DNA from: Candidatus Nanopelagicales bacterium | Lineage (GTDB): Bacteria; Actinomycetota; Actinomycetes; S36-B12 | Length of the DNA stretch: 5,312 bases | Reading direction: 5' to 3' | Assembly (NCBI GenBank): GCA_023264215.1 | Contig: JALQSY010000006.1 | Location: 1 to 5,312 of the forward strand | Shown here: piece by piece, positions 1 through 5,312 of the stretch | Layout of the letters: each line of letters begins with the position of its first letter | How positions within the stretch are numbered: the stretch's first letter is position 1 | Program-made: the position numbers and the translations under genes | Notes under the pieces: model-generated | Told to the model about the DNA's origin: nothing | Databases searched by the model: none | Seen by the model: the letters and a program-made list of their open reading frames with translations, nothing else

Positions 1-1392
1 GCGGCGGCCAGCCCTGTCGACACCGGTCACGGTGAACTCGAAGGCCTCACCCGAGGGCAGTTTGGGGACGAAGACCGTGCACCCCTGCCACTGGCCTCGC
101 AGCGGCGTGGCGGCACCGGTGATCGACGGAGTGGCCATGGTCCGGAAGCGAATGCTGCTGAATGGCGTCCCTCGGCCGCCGTGCGGTACGCCGCTCGCTC
201 CGTCGAGGTCGATGCGGGGCTCGGCCAAGACGATGCGCTGGCTCTCGCGCTCGAAGGCGCGCACGGTGCCACTCGCATCAGCGAGGAACTCACGGGTGAC
301 CTCCGTGACCAGCACGGCGGGAACCGCGAAGGGGTAGAGGAACCCTTGGCGCGTGGTGCGGATGTAGGTGTCGCGGCCGTCCCAGGTGCGCTGCTGCCAC
401 GACGTCAGGCCGGAGACGGCCGGCTCGTTCCACGCGCCCTCGGCACGCATCGTCGCGCCGAGCGAGGAGAGCGTGAGGGCCACATCGATCGGGTCTGCAA
501 CACCACCCTTGACCGCGCGCGTGCCCGAAGCGTTCGATGTCATGCCCGTGAGGCGCCCGATGTCCGAGCGGTCCTGCGGATCAGGTCGCATGGCGAAGGG
601 ATAGTTCGGCCGCGGCGGCCTTGCCGCGATCCCATCAGGCCGGACCGCGAGCATCTTGGCCGCCGTGGAGTCACGCAGCCAGATCACCCGCAGGGTGTCC
701 GATGAGTGGTCGTATCCGGTTGGCGTGCCCGTGGAGTCGAACGTGCGTGTGGCGAGGCGCGTCTGCCACACCTCGGTGCGTCCGTCGCGCGTCGGCCCGA
801 CGAGCGGATGCTCCCAGCCTGACTCGTCGCTCGGCGACATCACCATGAACCACGGAATCTCGATCGCCGTCTGCGACGAACTCGGGTTGGCGTAAACGAC
901 ATCCCCAGCAGGGATGCTCTCCCCCGCCGGGTAGGCCGCCAGGCTCGTCACGCGCGGCTCGCATGTCAGCCACGTGAGCAGGCCCTCGCGCGTCGCGGGC
1001 AGGCCGGCCGCCGGCAGGTCAAAGGCGAGACGACTCGACTGCGCCATGCGCGCGTTGACCGGGGTGGCCGGACGCGAGCCGCTGGCGATCTGCTCGATAA
1101 CGGCCTGCGGTCCGAGGTCCACGACCATCCGGGCTGCGCTTGCCCCGCTGCGCGCGATACGACCGTCGCGGATCGTGGCATTGGTGAAGCTCAGCGTGAG
1201 CCGCTGCATGCTCTCGCGATCTCGGACGGCGAAGTCGAGCGAGCCTGCGCGGGACGTGATGGCCTTGAGGGCTGCCTCGGCGCTGCCCGGGATGGCCAGC
1301 GCGGCAGCGATCACCCCGGCTCCGCCGAGGACTGAGCGCCGGGTGACGGGCAGGATGCCGGTGTCCTCCTGAGGAGTCACCTCATCCGTCAC
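1..1392 (-). CDS. Large Tat-exported protein of unknown function (N-terminal 464 residues, 3' end beyond left edge)
   Basis: The frame is open without a stop from a GTG at 1392 to the first base of the window, so the C-terminus is missing. The GTG has an excellent ribosome site (GAGGAGG, 7 bases upstream), which decides the start over an in-frame GTG at 1380. Residues 17-22 (TRRSVL) are a twin-arginine motif, followed by a hydrophobic stretch at about 22-35 and an A-E-A cleavage-type site at 38-40, so export in folded form by the Tat system is likely. The mature part has no membrane helix that I can see. It is rich in beta-type sequence and has a distinctive block at residues 180-213 (PWFMVMSPSDESGW, then GRTEVWQTRL) and another at 232-241 (DTLRVIWLRD). 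I do not recognise the family or any catalytic motif, and only two cysteines stand out. It follows the MFS gene by 81 bases on the same strand. Coding status is firm; function is unknown. Confidence 0.85.
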   Translation of the reverse strand, partial: MTDEVTPQEDTGILPVTRRSVLGGAGVIAAALAIPGSAEAALKAITSRAGSLDFAVRDRESMQRLTLSFTNATIRDGRIARSGASAARMVVDLGPQAVIEQIASGSRPATPVNARMAQSSRLAFDLPAAGLPATREGLLTWLTCEPRVTSLAAYPAGESIPAGDVVYANPSSSQTAIEIPWFMVMSPSDESGWEHPLVGPTRDGRTEVWQTRLATRTFDSTGTPTGYDHSSDTLRVIWLRDSTAAKMLAVRPDGIAARPPRPNYPFAMRPDPQDRSDIGRLTGMTSNASGTRAVKGGVADPIDVALTLSSLGATMRAEGAWNEPAVSGLTSWQQRTWDGRDTYIRTTRQGFLYPFAVPAVLVTEVTREFLADASGTVRAFERESQRIVLAEPRIDLDGASGVPHGGRGTPFSSIRFRTMATPSITGAATPLRGQWQGCTVFVPKLPSGEAFEFTVTGVDRAGRR

Positions 1393-1399
1393 AGTCGCG

Positions 1400-1406
1400 C
1401 CTCCTC
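1400..1406 (-). promoter_or_regulatory. Strong ribosome binding site of the Tat-exported protein gene
   Basis: On the minus strand this reads GAGGAGG, nearly a full match to the anti-Shine-Dalgarno sequence. It lies 7 bases before the GTG at 1392 and is by far the best such site in the window, so it fixes the start codon. Confidence 0.8.
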
Positions 1407-1458
1407 GTTCGACCCCCGCGGCAGGGTAGTGGACCGAACTTGCCCAAGTCCCCGGGTT

Positions 1459-1471
1459 CGACGAATCGTCG
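1459..1471. repeat. 13-base palindrome just after the MFS gene
   Basis: The sequence CGACGAATCGTCG is symmetric except for its central base and begins 3 bases beyond the transporter stop codon. As RNA it could form only a 5-pair stem with a 3-base loop and has no U-tract, so it is a poor intrinsic terminator. It could equally be a protein-binding site or chance. It lies in the 81-base gap 1393-1473, which also holds two direct GTTCGAC copies (1456-1462 and 1407-1413, plus strand) but no convincing promoter. Confidence 0.25.
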
Positions 1472-1473
1472 CC

Positions 1474-2754
1474 CTACGCCCCCGTGGATGCGTGTGACAC
1501 GGCTGCCTTGCGCCAGGCCAGGACCAGCAGGGCCAGGGCGAGGACGGGTACGGCGGCGACCGCGCACAGCACCGCATAGGAACTGAACGCGACGACGAGC
1601 CCTGCGACGGCTCCCCCGACGGCTCCGGCGCCGTTCATCACCAGGTCGGACAGGCCCTGCACCGACGGGCGCTCGACCGGGCCGACATCGTCGACGAGCA
1701 GGGTCGACCCGGCGATGAGTGTGCACGACCAACCGATGCCCAGCAGGAGCAGTCCGATACCGAGCAGGATCACCTGGTCGCCTGCGGCCAGTCCCGCGAG
1801 CAGGCACGACACGAGCAGGATGACGATTCCGGCGACGATGACGGGGATGCGCCCGAACCGGTCGACGGACCAGCCGACGATCGGCGAGAACGCGTACATG
1901 CCCGCCACGTGCACGCTGATGACGAGCCCGATGAGGGTGAGCGTGACATCGACATGTGCCATGTGAATCGGCGTCATCACCATCACCATGACCATCGCCA
2001 CATGGCCGATGGCGATCGCGCTCATGCCGAGTAGCGCTCCCCTGTTGCCGCGCAGGTGCGCGATCCCGTCGCGCAGACGCGGCTTGGCCACCTCCCGCTT
2101 GGCCTCCGCATCCACCTTGGCGCGCATCTCGGCGGCGAGGATGTAGGGGTCGGGGCGCAGGAAGGTCAGCAGCACGAGGACCGCGATCGCGAGCGTGATC
2201 GCGGTGACGACATACGGACCGGCGAGCTGCGGCAGGCCCAGCGAGATCCCGAGCCACCCCGCGGGCTCCAGGAGATTGGGGCCGAGGACGGCGCCGATCG
2301 TGGCTGCCCACACGACATAGGACAGTTGTCGGCCCCGCTTGTCGTCCTGGGCGAGGTCGACCGCGGCATACCGAGCCTGGTAGCCGGATGCCGAGGCGAC
2401 GCCGACCAGCAGGCAGCCGAGCAGGACGAGCACGATGTTGAGCCAGAGCGCGCCCGCGATGACGACGAGCGCGCCCACCGCTCCCATGCCGTAGCCGAGT
2501 GCGAGCGACGCGCGCCGACCCTTCGACAGGGCGACTCGCGCCAGTGGCAGCGCGAGCAGGGCCGCGCCGAGCACCCCGAAGGTCTGCGCGAGGCCAGCGA
2601 CGGCCTCACTGCCGGAGACGCTGGCGGCGATGAGCGACCCCGCGGCCACCGATCCCGCGACGGCGATACCGCCGAAGATCTGGCTGATCGACAGCACGCC
2701 GACGGTGCGGCGTTGGATCGCCGGCACGTCCAGGTCAGGTGCCGTCGTGGTCAT
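1474..2754 (-). CDS. Major facilitator superfamily (MFS) transporter, 12 membrane helices
   Basis: The 426-residue protein has the usual MFS length and plan. Hydrophobic segments lie at about 18-45, 52-75, 84-104, 105-122, 146-165, 180-199, then a charged central loop at 200-237, then 238-260, 272-294, 303-322, 327-348, 372-391 and 393-413. The loop after helix 8 carries the conserved motif A signature GWSVDRFGR (294-302); the first-half copy is degenerate (SKGRR, 77-81). Helix 7 is unusual: methionine and valine alternate at 254-260, followed by TPIHMAH (261-267). MFS carriers move small solutes by ion-coupled symport or antiport, often drug efflux; the substrate cannot be read from the sequence. 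The ATG at 2754 is the first plausible start and has no clear Shine-Dalgarno sequence. It lies 25 bases after the DUF3046 stop, so the two are probably co-transcribed. No transcription factor gene is adjacent to suggest a substrate. Confidence 0.92.
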   Translation of the reverse strand: MTTTAPDLDVPAIQRRTVGVLSISQIFGGIAVAGSVAAGSLIAASVSGSEAVAGLAQTFGVLGAALLALPLARVALSKGRRASLALGYGMGAVGALVVIAGALWLNIVLVLLGCLLVGVASASGYQARYAAVDLAQDDKRGRQLSYVVWAATIGAVLGPNLLEPAGWLGISLGLPQLAGPYVVTAITLAIAVLVLLTFLRPDPYILAAEMRAKVDAEAKREVAKPRLRDGIAHLRGNRGALLGMSAIAIGHVAMVMVMVMTPIHMAHVDVTLTLIGLVISVHVAGMYAFSPIVGWSVDRFGRIPVIVAGIVILLVSCLLAGLAAGDQVILLGIGLLLLGIGWSCTLIAGSTLLVDDVGPVERPSVQGLSDLVMNGAGAVGGAVAGLVVAFSSYAVLCAVAAVPVLALALLVLAWRKAAVSHASTGA

Positions 2755-2779
2755 CGCCGCAGACGCTAGCGCAGGGTGC

Positions 2780-2974
2780 TCAGCGCAGGATCGAAGGGAC
2801 TTCGACGACTCCGCACACGGCTTCCCAGATCTCGCGAGTCTCGAAGCCGGCGGCGATGGCCTGCTCGACCGTGCGGCCGCCCAGCGCCGAGAGGGAGTAG
2901 TCGCGAGCCCAGGAGCGGGCGTAGTCGGGCCCGAAGAGGGCGTCCATCCGCTCCCAGAAGTCCGTCAGTCGCAC
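2780..2974 (-). CDS. DUF3046 family protein
   Basis: This 64-residue protein matches what I know of DUF3046: an N-terminal RLTDFWERMDALFGP block (2-16), a central SWARDYSLSALGGRTV block (21-36), and a C-terminal IWEAVCGVVEVP segment (49-60). The family is small, cytoplasmic, without a known activity, and mostly actinobacterial; it is commonly encoded beside recA, as in mycobacteria. I chose the GTG at 2974 because the family begins with M/V-R-L-T-x-F-W. A TTG at 2992 in the same frame would add six residues but has a poor ribosome site. A GAGG lies 12 bases before the GTG, longer than ideal. The gene starts 22 bases after the toxin stop and ends 25 bases before the MFS ATG. recA does not follow here, which is unusual. 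Family assignment is confident; the role is not known. Confidence 0.88.
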   Translation of the reverse strand: MRLTDFWERMDALFGPDYARSWARDYSLSALGGRTVEQAIAAGFETREIWEAVCGVVEVPSILR

Positions 2975-2996
2975 GGGCCCAGTCTGCCTCAACGCC

Positions 2997-3422
2997 CTAG
3001 CCGCGAGCGGCCTGCCACGGATCTATGAGATGCAGCCCTAGGTCGACGAAGTCCTGCGTGTTGCGCGTAGCCAGGATGCAGCCGCGAGAGATGCACACAC
3101 CAGCGATCAGCGCATCAGCCAGCGAGATGGGCCTTCCCTCAGCGCGACGGCTCGCCAAGGCCACTCCAGCCAATTCAGCCTCCGCAGCGCCGACCGAAAG
3201 AATGCGATCAGCCCAGGAAATCTGGAGGTCGTGCCATGACTCAGCGAGTCGTGCACGTCGCTCACCCTTTGGCAGCAGCGCGATGCCGTAACTGATCTCC
3301 GCCACGCTGATCGCGGACACGTGCAGTGACGACACCTCCTGATGATGGAGCCAGGCCATGACGTCGGCATTCGGTGATCGGGATAGCGCCTCGGATATGA
3401 CGTTGGTGTCGAGCACGATCAC
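2997..3422 (-). CDS. vapC: Type II toxin: PIN-domain ribonuclease, VapC/FitB family
   Basis: The 141-residue protein is a complete PIN domain. The four acidic residues that bind the metal are all present: D5 in LDTNVISE, E42 in SVAEISYGI, D103 in LADALIAG, and D124 in ATRNTQDF, with N121 also conserved. The spacing and the sequence SYGIALLPKG (43-53) are closest to FitB-like members. Such toxins are Mg2+-dependent endoribonucleases; known VapCs cut tRNA or 23S rRNA, but the target here cannot be predicted. The GTG start at 3422 overlaps the antitoxin TGA as GTGA, which points to translational coupling and explains the lack of its own ribosome site. The intact active site suggests a functional toxin held by the upstream antitoxin. 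GC is lower than in the flanking genes (about 58-63% in sampled lines), consistent with acquisition by transfer. Confidence 0.93.
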   Translation of the reverse strand: MIVLDTNVISEALSRSPNADVMAWLHHQEVSSLHVSAISVAEISYGIALLPKGERRARLAESWHDLQISWADRILSVGAAEAELAGVALASRRAEGRPISLADALIAGVCISRGCILATRNTQDFVDLGLHLIDPWQAARG

Positions 3423-3655
3423 GGGAACGGATCTCGCATGCCTGGTTCGCGCGCCGGCAGTTGGAGCTCCTCGCCACCGAGGATCTCTTTCATCTCTTCC
3501 AGTACCTCAAGAAGGCTGCGCTCGATCGGGGAGTCCACGGCAGCCGTGAGAATGGCGCGAGCCTCAGCCTCCATCGAGCGCCCATGCAGAGCCGCTCGGA
3601 CACGGAGTTTGTCGCGGACACCCTCATCGAGATTGCGGATCGTCATGACGGCCAT
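3419..3655 (-). CDS. vapB: Type II antitoxin: ribbon-helix-helix DNA-binding protein, FitA/VapB family
   Basis: The 78-residue protein begins with a ribbon-helix-helix domain. A beta strand (VMTIRNL, 3-9) would enter the DNA major groove as a dimer; helix 1 spans about 11-24 and helix 2 about 27-40, with the hallmark HGRSMEAEARAIL (24-36). The tail, about 45-78, is acidic and then proline/arginine-rich (LQLPAREPGMRDPF) and should wrap the PIN toxin and block its active site. The frame stays open far upstream, but the upstream part runs antisense through lhr and looks nothing like protein of this family, so I place the start at the ATG at 3655; an ATG at 3646 is the alternative. No Shine-Dalgarno sequence precedes it, which fits the leaderless transcript predicted from the promoter 7 bases away. 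It is expected to repress its own operon through the palindrome at 3670-3692. Confidence 0.9.
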   Translation of the reverse strand: MAVMTIRNLDEGVRDKLRVRAALHGRSMEAEARAILTAAVDSPIERSLLEVLEEMKEILGGEELQLPAREPGMRDPFP

Positions 3656-3661
3656 GCTTTC

Positions 3662-3690
3662 ACTGTAGGCATTGACAGCAGTGCCGTCAA
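3662..3690 (-). promoter_or_regulatory. Housekeeping-type promoter of the toxin-antitoxin operon
   Basis: On the minus strand, TTGACG (3690-3685; 5 of 6 consensus) and TACAGT (3667-3662; 4 of 6) are separated by exactly 17 bases. The predicted start, 7 bases beyond the -10 box, is the A of the antitoxin ATG at 3655, so the mRNA would be leaderless. The palindrome at 3670-3692 overlaps the -35 box and spacer, as expected for autorepression. Confidence 0.72.
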
Positions 3691-3692
3691 TG
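3670..3692. promoter_or_regulatory. Palindromic operator, probable antitoxin binding site
   Basis: A 23-base inverted repeat has arms CATTGACAGCA and TGCCGTCAATG around a central G. Ten of the eleven base pairs match; the only mismatch is 3677 against 3685. It covers the -35 hexamer and most of the spacer of the toxin-antitoxin promoter. Antitoxins of the ribbon-helix-helix class, alone or with toxin, bind such repeats to repress their operon. It also lies only 47 bases from the lhr start codon, so binding might affect lhr too. Assignment to this antitoxin is inferred from position and symmetry. Confidence 0.68.
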
Positions 3693-3726
3693 GCCGCCTC
3701 GCTGAGCCCGGAGTGGCTCCCTCCAC

Positions 3727-3730
3727 GAGG
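3727..3730 (+). promoter_or_regulatory. Ribosome binding site of lhr
   Basis: GAGG lies 8 bases before the GTG at 3739. That GTG is also the first possible start codon after an in-frame TGA at 3703, so the lhr start is well fixed. Confidence 0.6.
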
Positions 3731-3738
3731 ATGGGCCG

Positions 3739-5312
3739 GTGCCCGACTTCTCCCCCGCGACCCTGGGGTGGTTCGAGGCGGCCTTCGCCGCTCCCACCCC
3801 GGCGCAGTCGCTCGCGTGGGAGGCGATCGCGGCAGGCAGGGACACCCTCGTCGTCGCACCGACCGGATCGGGCAAGACCCTCGCTGCCTTCCTGTCGGCC
3901 ATCGACGACCTGGTGCGCGATCCCGTCGTGCGCGAGCAGGCAACGGGTCCACGCGTTCTTTACATCTCCCCGCTCAAGGCGCTCGCCGTCGACGTGGAGC
4001 GCAATCTGCGGGCGCCGCTCACGGGCATTCAGCGCGAGTCCGAGCGACGCGGACTGACGACGCCCGACATCCGGGTCGGCGTGCGCACGGGGGACACGCC
4101 CGCCGACGAACGCCGGCGGATGACGACGTCACCCCCCGACATCCTCATCACGACACCGGAGTCGCTCTTCCTGCTGCTCACCTCGCAGGCGCGATCGATC
4201 CTCGGCGACGTGCGCACCGTGATCATCGACGAGATCCACGCGCTGGCCGGCACCAAGCGGGGCGCGCACCTGGCGATCAGCCTCGAGCGCCTTGATGCGC
4301 TGCGGGGTGAGACGACCCAGCGCATCGGCCTGTCCGCGACCGTCGAGCCCCACGCGGAGGTCGCACGCTTCCTCCGACCCCAGGGCGACGTAGAGATCGT
4401 CGCCCCGCCGGCAGAGAAGACCTGGGACCTCTCGGTTGTCGTCCCCGTCCCCGACATGACCGCGATGGGCGAGGAGCTCGACATCGACGGCTCGGCCGCG
4501 GCCGACCCACGGCGCACCTCGATCTGGCCGCACGTCGAGGAGCGCGTCGTCGACCTGGTCACCCAGGAGCGCTCGAGCATCGTCTTCGCCAACTCGCGCG
4601 GCCTCGCCGAGCGACTCACGGGCCGGCTCAACGAAGTGGCGGAGGAGCGTGAGCTCACCCCGCCGCTCGCTCGGGCGCATCACGGATCGGTGAGCCGCGA
4701 GCAGCGCATGATCATCGAGGAGGATCTCAAGGCCGGTCGCCTGCCCGCCGTCGTCGCAACCTCGACGCTCGAACTCGGCATCGACATGGGGTCGGTCGAC
4801 CTCGTCGTGCAGGTCGAGTCGCCGCCGAGCGTGGCAAGCGGACTGCAGCGCGTGGGCCGCGCGGGCCACCAGGTCGGCGCGATCAGCCGGGGCGTGATCT
4901 TCCCGAAGTACCGCGGCGACCTGCTCCAGGCAGCGGTCGTCGTCGAGCGGATGCGCGCAGGCGCGATCGAGCCGATCCGGGTCCCCGCCAATCCGCTCGA
5001 TGTGCTCGCGCAGCAGGTCATCGCGATGGTCTCCATGGACCCCTGGGAGGTCGAGGATCTCTACGACGTCGTGCGCCGCGCGGCGCCGTACCGAGACCTA
5101 CCGCACGATGCCTACATCGCCGTCCTCGACATGCTGTCGGGCAAGTATCCGGGCGATGACTTCGCTGAACTCAAGCCGCGCATCGTGTGGGATCGGCGCA
5201 CGGGAGAGCTCACCGCGCGCCCAGGAGCGCAGCGGCTGGCAGTGACGAGTGGCGGGACGATCCCGGACCGCGGGCTCTACGCCGTCTATCTCATCGGCAC
5301 GACCTCGCGCGT
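3739..5312 (+). CDS. lhr: ATP-dependent helicase Lhr (N-terminal 524 codons; 3' end beyond right edge)
   Basis: Lhr is a superfamily 2 helicase; the mycobacterial protein is a DNA-dependent ATPase that moves 3' to 5' and unwinds 3'-tailed duplexes, preferring RNA:DNA hybrids, with a role in DNA repair. All motifs are visible: Q-like PTPAQ (19-23), Walker A APTGSGKT (40-47), Ia SPLKAL (77-82), Ib TGDT (117-120), TTPESL (138-143), Walker B DEIH (164-167), III SAT (199-201), IV IVFANSR (281-287), V TSTLELGIDMG (341-351) and VI QRVGRAGH (370-377). From about 419 (PLDVLAQQV) the winged-helix region of the Lhr core begins. Actinobacterial Lhr proteins are about 1,500 residues, so about two thirds is missing; whether the long C-terminal extension is present cannot be seen. 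The start is the GTG at 3739. It is transcribed away from the toxin-antitoxin operon across 83 bases. I see no clear promoter of its own and no SOS box in that gap. Confidence 0.95.
   Translation, partial: MPDFSPATLGWFEAAFAAPTPAQSLAWEAIAAGRDTLVVAPTGSGKTLAAFLSAIDDLVRDPVVREQATGPRVLYISPLKALAVDVERNLRAPLTGIQRESERRGLTTPDIRVGVRTGDTPADERRRMTTSPPDILITTPESLFLLLTSQARSILGDVRTVIIDEIHALAGTKRGAHLAISLERLDALRGETTQRIGLSATVEPHAEVARFLRPQGDVEIVAPPAEKTWDLSVVVPVPDMTAMGEELDIDGSAAADPRRTSIWPHVEERVVDLVTQERSSIVFANSRGLAERLTGRLNEVAEERELTPPLARAHHGSVSREQRMIIEEDLKAGRLPAVVATSTLELGIDMGSVDLVVQVESPPSVASGLQRVGRAGHQVGAISRGVIFPKYRGDLLQAAVVVERMRAGAIEPIRVPANPLDVLAQQVIAMVSMDPWEVEDLYDVVRRAAPYRDLPHDAYIAVLDMLSGKYPGDDFAELKPRIVWDRRTGELTARPGAQRLAVTSGGTIPDRGLYAVYLIGTTSR

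Noticed and set aside
181..705. Plus-strand open frame of 174 codons
   Set aside because: It lies antisense to the Tat-exported protein frame, which has a signal peptide and strong ribosome site; the plus-strand product is charged low-complexity sequence.
1407..1461. GTTCGA/CGAAC half-sites resembling the actinobacterial LexA SOS box
   Set aside because: The SOS box needs TCGAAC and GTTCGA as inverted halves 4 bases apart. Here the halves are in direct orientation or at wrong spacing, so no complete box exists.
1382..2311. Long minus-strand open frame of 309 codons
   Set aside because: It overlaps the MFS gene in another frame and its product is an arginine/alanine-rich low-complexity string, typical of a shadow frame in high-GC DNA.
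2056..2769. Plus-strand open frame of 237 codons
   Set aside because: It is antisense to the MFS gene, rich in R, D, Q and G with no recognisable fold; the opposite strand encodes a clear membrane protein.
2975..2992. TTG at 2992 as start of the DUF3046 gene
   Set aside because: It adds six residues before the conserved RLTDFW beginning and has only 4 bases to the toxin stop with no usable ribosome site; the GTG at 2974 fits the family.
3672..3700. Plus-strand TTGACA as -35 box of an lhr promoter
   Set aside because: No -10-like hexamer is found at 16-19 bases spacing (the sequence there is GC-rich, CGCCTC); the match is explained by the symmetry of the palindrome.
3704..3719. Stem-loop GAGCC-N6-GGCTC in the lhr leader
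   Set aside because: A 5-pair stem is common by chance in high-GC DNA, has no U-tract, and does not cover the ribosome site at 3727-3730.
3656..3952. N-terminal extension of the antitoxin frame to 3952
   Set aside because: The extra 99 residues run antisense through the start of lhr and across the promoter and operator, and are arginine/proline-rich; antitoxins of this class begin at the beta strand encoded from 3655.
4029..4869. Two long minus-strand open frames (4029-4658 and 4129-4869)
   Set aside because: Both are antisense to lhr, whose helicase motifs are intact across this stretch; their products are biased shadow sequence.

Overview
The window is high-GC DNA. Hand counts of single 60-base lines give about 70-72% GC in the flanking genes. 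It looks actinobacterial: it carries a DUF3046 gene (a small protein family essentially confined to Actinobacteria), a long-type Lhr helicase of the mycobacterial kind, and GTG starts for five of the six genes. I cannot fix the genus.

Layout: five genes run leftward on the minus strand and one runs rightward from a short divergent gap at 3656-3738. Reading leftward from that gap come a FitA/VapB-type ribbon-helix-helix antitoxin (3419-3655), a PIN-domain VapC/FitB toxin (2997-3422, overlapping by GTGA), a DUF3046 protein (2780-2974), a 12-helix MFS exporter-like transporter (1474-2754) and, after an 81-base gap, a large Tat-exported protein of unrecognised function (1-1392, cut by the left edge). 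Reading rightward, the first 524 codons of ATP-dependent helicase Lhr (3739 to the right edge) contain all helicase motifs; the C-terminal two thirds lie outside. There is no stretch over 300 bases without a gene.

Function: the toxin-antitoxin pair has a clear promoter (TTGACG, 17 bases, TACAGT) whose predicted transcription start falls on the antitoxin ATG, so its mRNA is probably leaderless. A near-perfect 23-base palindrome covers the -35 box and much of the spacer and is the obvious autoregulatory operator. The pair has lower GC (about 57-63% in sampled lines) than its neighbours and sits between two genes linked to DNA repair (lhr and DUF3046), which suggests later insertion. No terminator is visible between toxin and DUF3046 or between DUF3046 and the transporter, so toxin-antitoxin transcription could read into them.

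I see no CRISPR array, RNA gene, insertion sequence or phage feature, and no clearly new system. The points most worth following are the leaderless promoter with its palindromic operator, the unnamed Tat-exported protein, and the separation of DUF3046 from its usual neighbour recA.
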